From: Lewinellaceae bacterium
GTDB lineage: Bacteria > Bacteroidota > Bacteroidia > Chitinophagales > Saprospiraceae
Direction of reading: 5' to 3'
NCBI GenBank assembly: GCA_020636445.1
Contig: JACJXV010000012.1
Span: 20,315-84,314, forward strand
Length of the DNA: 64,000 nucleotides
Positions 1-8,197 of this stretch are shown here, piece after piece; position 1 is the stretch's first letter; every line of letters starts with the position of its first letter. The position numbers were made by a program, and so were the translations under genes. Under the pieces are notes generated by a model. It ran no database searches. It worked only from the letters and a program-made list of their open reading frames with translations, and was not told the DNA's origin.

Positions 1-2
1 CG

Positions 3-425
3 ATGCTGATTGGTGCGGTAGCTGCTCAAGGGACTGTTACCACGCTGGCTTTGGTGTTGTTTACGATCCAGTTCTTCTGGCAGTTTCCCCATTTTTGGTC
101 AATTGCCTGGCTGGGCCATGAGGATTATACCAAAGCGGGTTATAAGCTGTTACCCGGCGGACCGTCTGATCATCCCACGCGGGCAACAGGGTTACAATCG
201 TTTTGGTACGCCCTGTTTTTACTGCCAGTCGGAGTGATCCCTTTCTTTATGGGTTTCGGAGGAATGACCTCCCTGATTATTTTAACCCTTATGAATATCG
301 TGTATGCGGCACTCGGGTGGAATTTATTCCGCAAGAATGATCGTAGTGCTGCTTTGCGTTTAATGTTTTTTTCGTTTCTGTACATACCAGTGGCTTTGAT
401 AGCCCTGTTTGCAGATAAAGTGTAA
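3..425 (+). CDS. ctaB: Protoheme IX farnesyltransferase (heme O synthase), C-terminal part
   Basis: Polytopic membrane enzyme that transfers a farnesyl group to protoheme to make heme O for cytochrome oxidase. The gene runs in from the left edge of the window, so the true start is not visible; the 140 residues seen are the C-terminal part. The segment FFWQFPHFWSIAWLGHEDY is the conserved UbiA/CtaB second aspartate-rich loop, followed by YKLLPGG and about three hydrophobic helices. It is followed after 5 bp by a subunit III gene and heads a cytochrome oxidase cluster, which fits its role. Identification is by family motif; only the truncation limits confidence. Confidence 0.9.
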   Translation: MLIGAVAAQGTVTTLALVLFTIQFFWQFPHFWSIAWLGHEDYTKAGYKLLPGGPSDHPTRATGLQSFWYALFLLPVGVIPFFMGFGGMTSLIILTLMNIVYAALGWNLFRKNDRSAALRLMFFSFLYIPVALIALFADKV

Positions 426-430
426 TAATA

Positions 431-1012
431 ATGATTGAGACTACGGTGAATAATCCGGTCTATACAAGAAATAGGATCCATCCTAAGAAATTTGCCTTAC
501 TGGTAGCATGTGCGAGTATGGTAATGATGTTCGCGGGGTTGACCAGTGCCTATTTGGTACGGCAGGCTGCCGGTAACTGGTTGGAATTCACCTTGCCGAA
601 CCTTTTTTATTACAGTACAGCCGTAATCGTCAGTAGCAGTTTAGCGCTGCATGGCAGTTATTTGTTATTCCGGCGGGGAAATGCCGTTGGGTATAAATCC
701 CTCATGGTGCTGGCCATGGTGCTGGCCCTGACGTTTATTGTTCTGCAATACCAAGGCTGGCTTGCGCTTGCGGCTGGTGGCGTAGAATTAACGACAAATC
801 CTTCGGGGTCATTCGTTTATGTAATTTCAGGCTTGCATGCGGCGCACGTCCTTGGGGGTATTGCTGCCATTGGGGTTGCTTTGTTGCACGCCTTCTTATT
901 GCCTTTCCGTCCGACGGAGCGGCGAAAACTACGGTTTGAATTGACGCTGATCTTCTGGCATTTCGTAGATTTGCTCTGGATATATCTGTTTATTTTCTTG
1001 GCGGGTCAATAG
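431..1012 (+). CDS. Cytochrome c oxidase subunit III (first copy, short)
   Basis: Heme-copper oxidase subunit III, an integral inner-membrane subunit of the terminal oxidase. The 193 residues show five hydrophobic stretches, with the family signatures GLHAAHVLGG (about residues 135-144) and FWHFVDLLWIYLF near the C-terminus. This is the short five-helix form common in Bacteroidota. It starts 5 bp after ctaB and is followed 49 bp later by a second, longer subunit III gene, so the two are probably co-transcribed. Two adjacent subunit III-type genes are a normal arrangement in this phylum. Confidence 0.92.
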   Translation: MIETTVNNPVYTRNRIHPKKFALLVACASMVMMFAGLTSAYLVRQAAGNWLEFTLPNLFYYSTAVIVSSSLALHGSYLLFRRGNAVGYKSLMVLAMVLALTFIVLQYQGWLALAAGGVELTTNPSGSFVYVISGLHAAHVLGGIAAIGVALLHAFLLPFRPTERRKLRFELTLIFWHFVDLLWIYLFIFLAGQ

Positions 1013-1061
1013 GCCGCATAAACAAAAACATTAGCCAACAACAATTAAATAAGCTCAACGC

Positions 1062-2006
1062 ATGGCGACAACAGATACCGCTCTGGACCACAAGGTAGAC
1101 CATTCGCAGGAGGAAGCCTGGCAAGGGGGCGCCGAACCATTTAAGGCGAGTTATGGAAAGTTGATGATGTGGTACTTCCTGCTTTCGGATGCTTTCACTT
1201 TCGCCGGATTTCTCATTACCTATGGGGCGCTGCGTTTCAGTAGTGTAACCTGGCCCGTTCCTGATTTTGTGTTCAAAACGGCTCCTTTTATGGGGCACCG
1301 GGAATTACCCCTGATTTTCGTTACGGTAATGTCCTTTTTGCTGATCGTTAGTTCCGTCACGATGGTACGGGCGGTACAGGAAGGACACCGGGAAAACAAG
1401 AACGGGGTAGTGTTCTGGATGCTATTAACTATCATAGGTGGTACGGGCTTCTTAAGCTGCCAGGCTTGGGAATGGACGAACCTGATTGGTGGTGAACATA
1501 TGTCTGTAACCCGAAACCCTTTTGGTACCCACACTGAATCAGGTGTTTATCTGGATGCCGAGGGTAAGGAAACTGACGAAGTTTTCAAGGCTGGCTCAAG
1601 CTTCCTCATTCACAAGGGTGGTGCAGCAGAACACGGTGCAGAAGAGGGTGAAGGTTCCGCTGAGGCGCATGCCTACGAGGTGGGTGACCATCCAGGGTAT
1701 ATGATGGACGAAAAAGGCTTTATCCATCGGAAATTCAAGATTACGGATGGTCCAAATGCCGGAACTGTTGGTATGGAACAATTTGGACCGGCGGCCTTTG
1801 GTGCTCTGTTTTTCTTTATTACAGGTTTCCACGGGTTCCACGTATTTTCCGGTGTTATGTTCCTGCTGATCATCATGATCAATGCTGCCAGTGGTGTTTA
1901 CGCATCGCGGAAAAACGGCTATGAAATGGTTGAGAAGATCGGCTTGTACTGGCACTTTGTAGACTTGGTATGGGTTTTCGTCTTCCTGGTATTCTACCTG
2001 CTGTAA
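1062..2006 (+). CDS. Cytochrome c oxidase subunit III (second copy, with charged insert)
   Basis: Second heme-copper oxidase subunit III, 314 residues. Core motifs are GFHGFHVFSGV and YWHFVDLVWVFVF in the last third. Between the third and fourth hydrophobic segments (roughly residues 150-235) there is a hydrophilic insertion rich in Glu, His, Gly and Ala, which contains the GGAAEHGAEEGEG stretch; the short paralogue just upstream lacks it. The loop would lie outside the membrane bilayer and could contact a partner subunit or a metal ion, but that is inference. Same strand and spacing as the rest of the oxidase operon. Confidence 0.92.
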   Translation: MATTDTALDHKVDHSQEEAWQGGAEPFKASYGKLMMWYFLLSDAFTFAGFLITYGALRFSSVTWPVPDFVFKTAPFMGHRELPLIFVTVMSFLLIVSSVTMVRAVQEGHRENKNGVVFWMLLTIIGGTGFLSCQAWEWTNLIGGEHMSVTRNPFGTHTESGVYLDAEGKETDEVFKAGSSFLIHKGGAAEHGAEEGEGSAEAHAYEVGDHPGYMMDEKGFIHRKFKITDGPNAGTVGMEQFGPAAFGALFFFITGFHGFHVFSGVMFLLIIMINAASGVYASRKNGYEMVEKIGLYWHFVDLVWVFVFLVFYLL

Positions 2007-2055
2007 GCCGGAATAATCCGAATAAATTTTGCACAACATTTAATGCCTAGATAAT

Positions 2056-2481
2056 ATGGGACTCTCCTACGAAGAAGGTAAAAAAAGAGTGGTATTTGGC
2101 CTCGGATTATTGGCGGCCGTTACCGTTGTAGAGGTAATTATTTCCCTTTTTGGCAAGGGACACATCATTCCGGGAATTCACGATATCAAGTGGGTTTTCT
2201 ACCCGGTAGCACTGGCGCTGGTTGGTTTGTCGGTGTATAAGGCATACTTCATTATTTATGAGTTTATGCACATGAAATATGAAGTAAAAGGGCTGGCACT
2301 CAGTGTATTGCTTCCCACCTTACTGCTGGTTTGGGCCATTATTGCCTTTTTCCAAGAGGGTAATTCCTGGAAAAACCGCCGGGAGTTGATCAAAGAAAAG
2401 AATGTCAAACCACTGGAAGAAGGCCAGCAACAAGGCATGATTCCCAGTGACACATATCGCCTGGATCAACAAGAAGGATAG
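2056..2481 (+). CDS. Cytochrome c oxidase subunit IV (prokaryotic type)
   Basis: Small subunit of the terminal oxidase, 141 residues with three predicted transmembrane helices (about 15-35, 48-70, 78-100) and a charged cytoplasmic C-terminal tail. The segment YEFMHMKYE between helices 2 and 3 is typical of prokaryotic COX subunit IV (COX4_pro). It is the last gene before a strong intrinsic terminator, so ctaB, both subunit III genes and this one form a transcription unit. Identification rests on size, topology and position. Confidence 0.85.
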   Translation: MGLSYEEGKKRVVFGLGLLAAVTVVEVIISLFGKGHIIPGIHDIKWVFYPVALALVGLSVYKAYFIIYEFMHMKYEVKGLALSVLLPTLLLVWAIIAFFQEGNSWKNRRELIKEKNVKPLEEGQQQGMIPSDTYRLDQQEG

Positions 2482-2486
2482 GCCAT

Positions 2487-2523
2487 AAAAAAAGGCGAGA
2501 AAGATTTTTCTCGCCTTTTTTTT
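2487..2523 (+). terminator. Intrinsic terminator after the oxidase operon
   Basis: The stem AAAGGCGAGAAA / TTTCTCGCCTTT with a very short loop begins 5 bp past the subunit IV stop and ends in a run of eight T. The A-tract on the left arm also makes it usable on the opposite strand, but no minus-strand gene ends here. Confidence 0.9.
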
Positions 2524-2574
2524 ATGCAACCATTCTCTTCTTAGTCTGTTTTACCATCAAAGGATTTCCGGATC

Positions 2575-3195
2575 ATGCAAAAAAGAAACTGGAGGCAAAT
2601 TTTCATTTTATCGCTCTTTTTTGTCGTTGCACCCCTTATTAGTTGGTACTACCTGCGTAAGGGGCTGAATTACCGTATTGAAGCTGTACAGGAGCTTGCA
2701 CATATTGGTAAAGTGGCTCCGGGTACGCTGGTAAGTTTGTTCGGCGATACGGTGCGAACGACAGATATGCAAGGCCGCCTGAGTGTTGCCCAATTACTGG
2801 ATATGTCGGATCCTGCTGCGGTTAAGGAAGTTGGGAACCACCTGCAGGAATTACACAACCAATTTGATGCCCGCCAGGATGTATTGTTTCTGATCCATCT
2901 GCAAGGCTTTGTGGATACTGCGCAAGTAAGTGCCTTTGCCCGGGAGTATGACCTGGATGATCCGAACCAGGTATTCTTTTTTTCGGCAACGGGTGCACAG
3001 CGGATGTATTTCATTCCTAAGCCTGACCCGGGGACAGCGACAGCCGCCCTGGTGGATACCGCAACAGATGTGCGCAAGTTCTATAATACACGTGATGGCG
3101 CCCAATTGACTCGCCTCACTGAACACCTCGCCCTCTTACTTCCCAGGGAATCCGGCCGCAAGGAACTGGAATTCCGGCGGGATAAAGAAAAGTAA
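2575..3195 (+). CDS. SCO1/SenC-like thioredoxin-fold membrane protein lacking the copper-binding cysteines
   Basis: 206 residues with one N-terminal membrane anchor (about 8-26) and a periplasmic domain. The C-terminal pattern VRKFYNTRDGAQLTRLTEHLALLLPR matches the end of SCO1/SenC/PrrC domains, which deliver copper to the CuA site of subunit II. Canonical SCO proteins carry a CxxxC motif; this protein has no cysteine at all. It may be a diverged SCO-like partner with a structural role in oxidase assembly. It lies between the oxidase operon and DUF420, which supports the link. The family call is moderate because only the C-terminal part is convincing. Confidence 0.6.
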   Translation: MQKRNWRQIFILSLFFVVAPLISWYYLRKGLNYRIEAVQELAHIGKVAPGTLVSLFGDTVRTTDMQGRLSVAQLLDMSDPAAVKEVGNHLQELHNQFDARQDVLFLIHLQGFVDTAQVSAFAREYDLDDPNQVFFFSATGAQRMYFIPKPDPGTATAALVDTATDVRKFYNTRDGAQLTRLTEHLALLLPRESGRKELEFRRDKEK

Positions 3196-3298
3196 GACAC
3201 AACCTTATTTGGTTTTAGCAAACACTTCATGAATTGCTACCTGCTAAAAGGTGGCGTGAGCAGCCTTTCTGTTTTAATGCAATGCTAATTGAACGGTT

Positions 3299-3871
3299 AT
3301 GGAAAAGAATGTAATGCTTGAAAAACGCTTGAATGTGGCGGCCTGGATCGTCACGGTAGCTGTCCTGGTTTTGGTAGGATTGATGCGTCGTGTAAAACTG
3401 GATCTTGGGATGGACTTGAGCTTCTTAGCGCCATTTCACGCTTCTGTAAATGCGCTAACGGCAGTCGTATTACTGATTGCCTTTTATTTTATCCGGCAGA
3501 AGAATGTCATCGCCCACCGCCGGGCTATTTATGTAGCCCTGGGGTTGTCGGTATTATTCCTGCTTTCGTATGTAGCCTATCACTTTACCACTCCGGAGAC
3601 CTTGTACGGGGATGCCAACCATGATGGGGTGGTAGACACCGCCGAAAAGTTGGCAACGGGTTCCATGCGGAGCATTTACCTGGTCTTGCTGATCAGCCAC
3701 ATAACACTGGCCGGCATAAGTCTTCCTTTTATTCTCTTCACCTTCATACGGGCGTTTACCGGGCAGTATGATCGGCACCGCCGCATGGCGCGCTGGGTAT
3801 TCCCCATTTGGCTTTATGTAGCGGTAACAGGACCTCTGTGTTATTACCTGCTGTTACCTTATTATGCCTAG
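3299..3871 (+). CDS. DUF420 family membrane protein (CtaM-like oxidase assembly factor)
   Basis: 190-residue polytopic protein of the DUF420 family; the Staphylococcus member CtaM is needed for cytochrome oxidase maturation. About five hydrophobic segments are visible. Family-type features include FHASVNALTAVVLLIAFYFIRQ and the histidines of KNVIAHRRA, SYVAYHF, LISHITLA and DRHRRMARW, which are candidate heme or metal ligands. The ATG follows GGTT with no clear Shine-Dalgarno. The gene belongs to the respiratory cluster by position. Confidence 0.85.
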   Translation: MEKNVMLEKRLNVAAWIVTVAVLVLVGLMRRVKLDLGMDLSFLAPFHASVNALTAVVLLIAFYFIRQKNVIAHRRAIYVALGLSVLFLLSYVAYHFTTPETLYGDANHDGVVDTAEKLATGSMRSIYLVLLISHITLAGISLPFILFTFIRAFTGQYDRHRRMARWVFPIWLYVAVTGPLCYYLLLPYYA

Positions 3872-3897
3872 GCCAACCCTGGCAAGCTTAATTTTGT

Positions 3898-3905
3898 TAT
3901 TTTTG
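3898..3905 (+). promoter_or_regulatory. Bacteroidota -7 box TATTTTTG, 5 nt before an ATG
   Basis: Matches the TAnnTTTG consensus of the Bacteroidota primary sigma factor. The box ends exactly 5 nt before the ATG at 3911, which implies a transcript starting at or very near the start codon. No -33 TTTG is evident. Confidence 0.55.
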
Positions 3906-3910
3906 CAAAA

Positions 3911-4204
3911 ATGAATCCGATGCGCAATTTCAGAAAATCGTGGTTTCTTTTGACAGTGCTCATTGTCGTTGCCAGCCTCGTGCCTTTCCTGGCAGAGGCG
4001 CAGTGTCCGATGTGCCGGATTGCCGCTGAGAGCAATCTGAAAAATGGAGGTACCGATGGACAGGGCCTTAACCTGGGGATTCTGTATATGCTGGCAACCC
4101 CTTACCTACTCATCGGAGGATTAGGCTATTGGTGGTACCGCAATCGCAAGAAGCAACAGGATGATCCCTTCGCTGCTTCGGAAACGGAGCAGGAAGAACA
4201 ATAG
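3911..4204 (+). CDS. Small membrane protein with CPMCR motif, oxidase-cluster associated
   Basis: 97-residue protein of unknown function. It has a signal peptide or first helix (about 8-30, ending at AEA), then QCPMCR with a CxxC pair just after the predicted cleavage site, a second helix (about 60-78) and an acidic tail. Similar short CPMCR proteins sit at the end of oxidase assembly clusters in this phylum. The CxxC at the membrane surface suggests a metal or thiol role, for example in copper handling; this is inference. The start is supported by the promoter box 5 nt upstream. Confidence 0.7.
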   Translation: MNPMRNFRKSWFLLTVLIVVASLVPFLAEAQCPMCRIAAESNLKNGGTDGQGLNLGILYMLATPYLLIGGLGYWWYRNRKKQQDDPFAASETEQEEQ

Positions 4205-4284
4205 ATTGGTAAGGGCGGACCTCAAAGAGGCCTCTTGTTTTGGGATTATGTAATACCAGATAATCCTGCTATCACACGTATAAG

Positions 4285-4695
4285 TTACTTTTCCTGTTTG
4301 TAGTGCCGTTCGTAGTGCACAAAACTGGAGAAGAACAACAATCCCCATCCGGCAGCGAAAAATAATCCTCCAATGGGTGTAATGGGCCCTAACCAAGCCA
4401 GGCTTAGGTTAGTTACATCTCGCGTACTTAAGAGGTAAAGGGAGCCGGAGAAAAGGATAATCCCGATCGCAAAGGACCATCCGGCAAAGACCAGACTTTT
4501 TTTACGACCAAAATGAAGCAGCGCCGCAACGGCCATTATCCCCAGGGCATGGTAAAAATGGTAGCGTACCGCTGTTTCGAATGTTTGCAAAGATTCAGGG
4601 GAAACCATCGCTTTGAGTCCGTGGGCGCCAAAGGCACCAATCAGAACTGCAGTTGCAGCAAAAAGGCTTCCCATGCGTAGGAATAGTTTTCTCAT
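4285..4695 (-). CDS. DUF423 family membrane protein
   Basis: 136 residues with four hydrophobic helices, matching DUF423 (YgdD family): GAFGAHGLKAM in the first loop, FETAVRYHFYHALGIM, SGSLYLLS and ITPIGGLFFAAGW near the C-terminus. Function is unknown for the family. The gene is transcribed alone on the minus strand, convergent with the CPMCR gene. Its ATG at 4695 lies 5 nt downstream of a -7-like box, so its mRNA may be leaderless. Confidence 0.92.
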   Translation of the reverse strand: MRKLFLRMGSLFAATAVLIGAFGAHGLKAMVSPESLQTFETAVRYHFYHALGIMAVAALLHFGRKKSLVFAGWSFAIGIILFSGSLYLLSTRDVTNLSLAWLGPITPIGGLFFAAGWGLLFFSSFVHYERHYKQEK

Positions 4696-4700
4696 AGGAT

Positions 4701-4708
4701 TAAAAGTA
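4701..4708 (-). promoter_or_regulatory. Minus-strand -7 box TACTTTTA, 5 nt before the DUF423 ATG
   Basis: One mismatch from TAnnTTTG. The 5-nt gap to the start codon is identical to that at 3911, 24300, 46787 and 48401. Confidence 0.45.
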
Positions 4709-4786
4709 GCTAGGATTGAAGCTGATAAATGGCTTATTTAGCACTGATGTACTTACTGGGAGCTTCTTATTTAGCTTTTTTGACGC

Positions 4787-7273
4787 ATGATTGGCCATAA
4801 AGATACATTTTTTGCCCGGATTTCCGGTGCAATTTTATTGGTTCTGGGATCCCTGGGAGCCCTTTATTGGTTTGGTGTTTTCTCCTCTCCCATCAAAAAG
4901 ATGCTCCGTGCAGCTCCGGATGGCGCGATAGCTGTTGTGTTAACCCCCACTGATTCGCTGACCAGCCAGTTGCAAACGGCTTTTGCCGTAAACGGGGATA
5001 CGTTGCCCTTACCCTTAGGATCAGCTTTTGCCTTTTTTTCGTCCATTTCCGTTGCGCAACAGCCGGGGTGCCTGGTTTGGTACAACCTGCCGGATGATCC
5101 TGCTACCTGGCTTTTTATCGGATCGGGTAATTTGCGCGAAGAGCAGGGACTTACGCCACCATCTCCATTTCAGGCTGAGCCTGCCACCCGCTACCGGGGG
5201 CATTCCGTTTACCATTGGCGAAGCCCGGAAGGGGTTGAGCTGAGCCTGGCTGCCTGGAAAGGGATATGGGTTATTGCGCCCCGGGCCTATTTGGTTGAAG
5301 AAAGCATCCGCCAGTGGGAGCGTCCCGGGAGCGCCTGGCTGGCTGGCTGGGCCAATCGTCCCCGTAGACAGCATTGGCAGGGAATGTTTTTTGCAGAGCG
5401 GCTGCCCCAGCGTTCCGCTAATCGGTTTCTCCCCGAAGGAATCCATTATTGGCAAACAATACCAGAAAGAACGGACACAGCAGGAAGCACCATTCAGGGG
5501 CAGAAAATGGGCGCATCCCGGAAATCAGCGAGTAGGCTAGGAGGGCGTTCACCCGCCTGGGAGCGCGTTTTACCCCCTGATTTTGAGGAGTTGCGCGGGT
5601 GGTCCACCCACGATCCGGAATGGGTGGAGGCAACGCAATCCACCTTTTTTAAGGAATACCTGGCGGAATGGAACGCTGGCGCTCCCCTGCAAGTTGGATT
5701 TACCGACCCATCCGGGGATGTACTGGCGACATTTTGGGTTTTCCCTACGGAAAAACTCACGCGGGCGGAAAATATGTTAGCCGCTTATGGCCGGCAACAA
5801 GGCGCTGTACAGTTGGACACGCATGCTATTTTTACCATCCATGAAGTGCGGGACCGGCAATGGCAGGAAGCGCTTCAACCGCTAGGTATGGCAATGGGCG
5901 AAACAGCCTCCTGGGTTCAACTCGATAGCTTCGTTATTTTGGGGGATTCACCACTGGTGTTGAAACGGTGGCTGGATTACTACCTGGCAGATGCAGTACA
6001 AGCTACGTTGGGGAGTTCTCTTTTGGCAGCGATGCAATCCTTGGAGAAGAACCAAAGCTGGTATTTTTCGCGCGGAACTAACAGGCCTTCCCGGGAGCTG
6101 CGTGGCTGGTTTCAGCGATTGGGATGGCCGGTACCGGAAGATGCCCAATGGTTTTTTGCTACTGAAGCCAATGCTCCTGGTTGGTCGATGCAAGTCTGGC
6201 CAGCGCTGGATGCCCAGGCAACTCTGCAATTGTTGTGGCGACAACCCTTGTCAAAAAGGCCTTTGACGGGCGTTTGGGTGGTAGCGGACCGGGTATTTAC
6301 CCAGGATGACCAGCATCAATTTTTCGCCCTCTCCGAGGCAGGCGGCACCCTCTGGTCACAGACGCTGGACAGTAAAATTATTGGCGAAATCCAGTTGATT
6401 GAGGTTGGGCCTGGGGCTACACCAGCCTTATTGTTTTCAACGCGGAGTGCGGTGCATGGATATGATCTTCAGGGGCGGCCCCTGGCGGGTTTTCCACTGC
6501 CACTGGCTGTCTCGGCTACGGCTGGCGTCCGCTTGTATCCGCTCAGTGGTGGAGCTGCTTTCTTTCAGCCAGCTGCCGGCGGGCGCGTCTATGGGTACCG
6601 AATGAATGGCGTGCCCTTGGAAGGGTGGTCGCCCCGCGAAAATTTAGGTGAGGTAACTCAACCAGTACTTTATTTTCCGTTTGCCGGGCAAGATTATTTT
6701 CTGGTCCAGGATCGTCGCGGGTATTTACAGACCCTAAGCCTATCAGGTGAATTCCATTTTCCTCCGGTGACATTATCGGCCCCTGCGATTTCACCGCCTG
6801 CATTTCAGTGGACCACCACCAGCCAACGGATGATTGCCGGGAATGACCGAGGTGTAGTGCGGGTGGTGGTGGCCGATGGGACCAATTTCCCTTTACGGCT
6901 GGTTGCCGACACCTCCGCCCGGCAGGTACAGGTGGTGTTTACGAATGTAGCAGGCGATGAGCGCCTGGATTATTTAGCCTTATCCGGACGGGAAATATCG
7001 CTGCACGGGTACACGGGAAATCGCTTTGCGCTGTGGTTCTCCCGAACCTTACCCGTACGCATGGATACGCTGTATACCCTTGAGCCATCAGCCGGCAAAA
7101 AACCATTCATCGCCTTGGAAAACTTTTCCCGGCAACGGCTTTGGTTACTGACCTCTGCGGGGAAGACTTACCCCGGTTTTCCAATTCCCGCGTCCACACC
7201 GGCAGCTTTCCTTTCCGGCAACCGATTGGTTGTTGGGCTGGATGGAGAGGTCTCGGTATATCAGGTTTATTAA
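4787..7273 (+). CDS. Large anchored protein of unknown function with a beta-propeller-like C-terminal half
   Basis: 828 residues that I do not assign to a named family with certainty. An N-terminal membrane helix (about 11-30) is followed by a long Trp-rich region, then from about residue 495 a run of short beta motifs (GVWVVADRVFTQDD, ALLFSTRSAVHGYDLQGRPLAGFPLPL, GRVYGYRMNGVPLEGWSP, GKTYPGFPIPAS) that look like blades of a PQQ/quinoprotein-type propeller. The N-terminal half resembles DUF3352-type envelope proteins only loosely. The gene stands alone between DUF423 (divergent) and ung (convergent). A TAGCTTTT sequence lies just upstream of the ATG. Confidence 0.7.
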   Translation: MIGHKDTFFARISGAILLVLGSLGALYWFGVFSSPIKKMLRAAPDGAIAVVLTPTDSLTSQLQTAFAVNGDTLPLPLGSAFAFFSSISVAQQPGCLVWYNLPDDPATWLFIGSGNLREEQGLTPPSPFQAEPATRYRGHSVYHWRSPEGVELSLAAWKGIWVIAPRAYLVEESIRQWERPGSAWLAGWANRPRRQHWQGMFFAERLPQRSANRFLPEGIHYWQTIPERTDTAGSTIQGQKMGASRKSASRLGGRSPAWERVLPPDFEELRGWSTHDPEWVEATQSTFFKEYLAEWNAGAPLQVGFTDPSGDVLATFWVFPTEKLTRAENMLAAYGRQQGAVQLDTHAIFTIHEVRDRQWQEALQPLGMAMGETASWVQLDSFVILGDSPLVLKRWLDYYLADAVQATLGSSLLAAMQSLEKNQSWYFSRGTNRPSRELRGWFQRLGWPVPEDAQWFFATEANAPGWSMQVWPALDAQATLQLLWRQPLSKRPLTGVWVVADRVFTQDDQHQFFALSEAGGTLWSQTLDSKIIGEIQLIEVGPGATPALLFSTRSAVHGYDLQGRPLAGFPLPLAVSATAGVRLYPLSGGAAFFQPAAGGRVYGYRMNGVPLEGWSPRENLGEVTQPVLYFPFAGQDYFLVQDRRGYLQTLSLSGEFHFPPVTLSAPAISPPAFQWTTTSQRMIAGNDRGVVRVVVADGTNFPLRLVADTSARQVQVVFTNVAGDERLDYLALSGREISLHGYTGNRFALWFSRTLPVRMDTLYTLEPSAGKKPFIALENFSRQRLWLLTSAGKTYPGFPIPASTPAAFLSGNRLVVGLDGEVSVYQVY

Positions 7274-7351
7274 GCTATTGGTTTTTCAACCCGAAGGCGG
7301 GAGAAAGCCAATCATAAACGGAGACCTGACGGTGGGTGTTTTATCATCTTG

Positions 7352-7391
7352 GCTTGGTAATCCTGAGTATAACTACGCTCAGTCACCAAGC
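7352..7391. terminator. Two-step hairpin between convergent genes
   Basis: GCTTGGT pairs with ACCAAGC (7 bp), and inside it CTGAG pairs with CTCAG (5 bp). It lies between the 828-aa gene and ung, which converge. There is no clear T-run, so a terminator role is only likely. Confidence 0.4.
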
Positions 7392-7448
7392 GGAGCCGAA
7401 GTGCCAGTGTCTAGTTCCTAATTTCCAATTTCTTTTCGACCTTCCTAG

Positions 7449-8126
7449 CTACGCCGGGAGCGCCCAATCGATAGGTTGCTGGCCCTGACTAACCAGGTAA
7501 TCGTTGGTTTGGGAAAAATGCCGGCAGCCGAAAAATGCCCCTCCGGCTAGGGGGGAAGGATGCGCAGCTTCCAGAATCAGGTGTTTTTTGGGGTCGATCA
7601 GTTCCTTTTTCTTGCGGGCAAAACCACCCCATAACAAAAAGACCAGCCCGGAGCGTTCGGCGGATAGCCGGCTAATTACCGCATCGGTAAAGGTTTGCCA
7701 GCCGAGTTTTTGGTGGGAACCCGCCTGGTTTTTTTCTACGGTAAGCATGGCATTGAGCAGGAAAACCCCTTGCTGCGCCCAGTGAGTAAGATCGCCGTGA
7801 TTGGCAATGGGGATATTCAGGTCGCTGGCCATTTCCTTGTAAATGTTTTTGAGCGAGGGGGGGATCCGGATCCCGTGGGGTACCGAAAAACAAAGTCCCA
7901 TCGCTTCTCCGGGGTTATGGTAGGGGTCCTGGCCAAGGATGACCACTTTGACCTTTTCAAAAGGGGTTAGGTTAAAGGCATTAAAGATTAAGGAGCCTGG
8001 AGGGTAAATGACTTTTCCAGCTTCTTTTTCCTGTCGGAGCCGGCTCACCATGGCCTCGAAATAGGGTTGCTTAAATTCTTCGGTGAGCTGGTTTTTCCAA
8101 CTGGGCTCAATTTTTACATCGCTCAT
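7449..8126 (-). CDS. ung: Uracil-DNA glycosylase, family 1
   Basis: Removes uracil from DNA in base-excision repair. 225 residues, the usual length. The water-activating loop GQDPYH is at residues 65-70 (catalytic Asp67). The uracil-recognition segment includes Phe80. LLWGGFA is present, and the DNA-intercalation loop HPSPLAGG lies at 189-196 with its catalytic His189. All key residues are present, so the enzyme should be active. Monocistronic on the minus strand. Confidence 0.98.
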   Translation of the reverse strand: MSDVKIEPSWKNQLTEEFKQPYFEAMVSRLRQEKEAGKVIYPPGSLIFNAFNLTPFEKVKVVILGQDPYHNPGEAMGLCFSVPHGIRIPPSLKNIYKEMASDLNIPIANHGDLTHWAQQGVFLLNAMLTVEKNQAGSHQKLGWQTFTDAVISRLSAERSGLVFLLWGGFARKKKELIDPKKHLILEAAHPSPLAGGAFFGCRHFSQTNDYLVSQGQQPIDWALPA

Positions 8127-8197
8127 AAAGGCAGGGTGTCTGTGGAGCTAATGTACACAAAAATGAAAGAAATCCCTGAGGTTGGCACCTGGACGAC

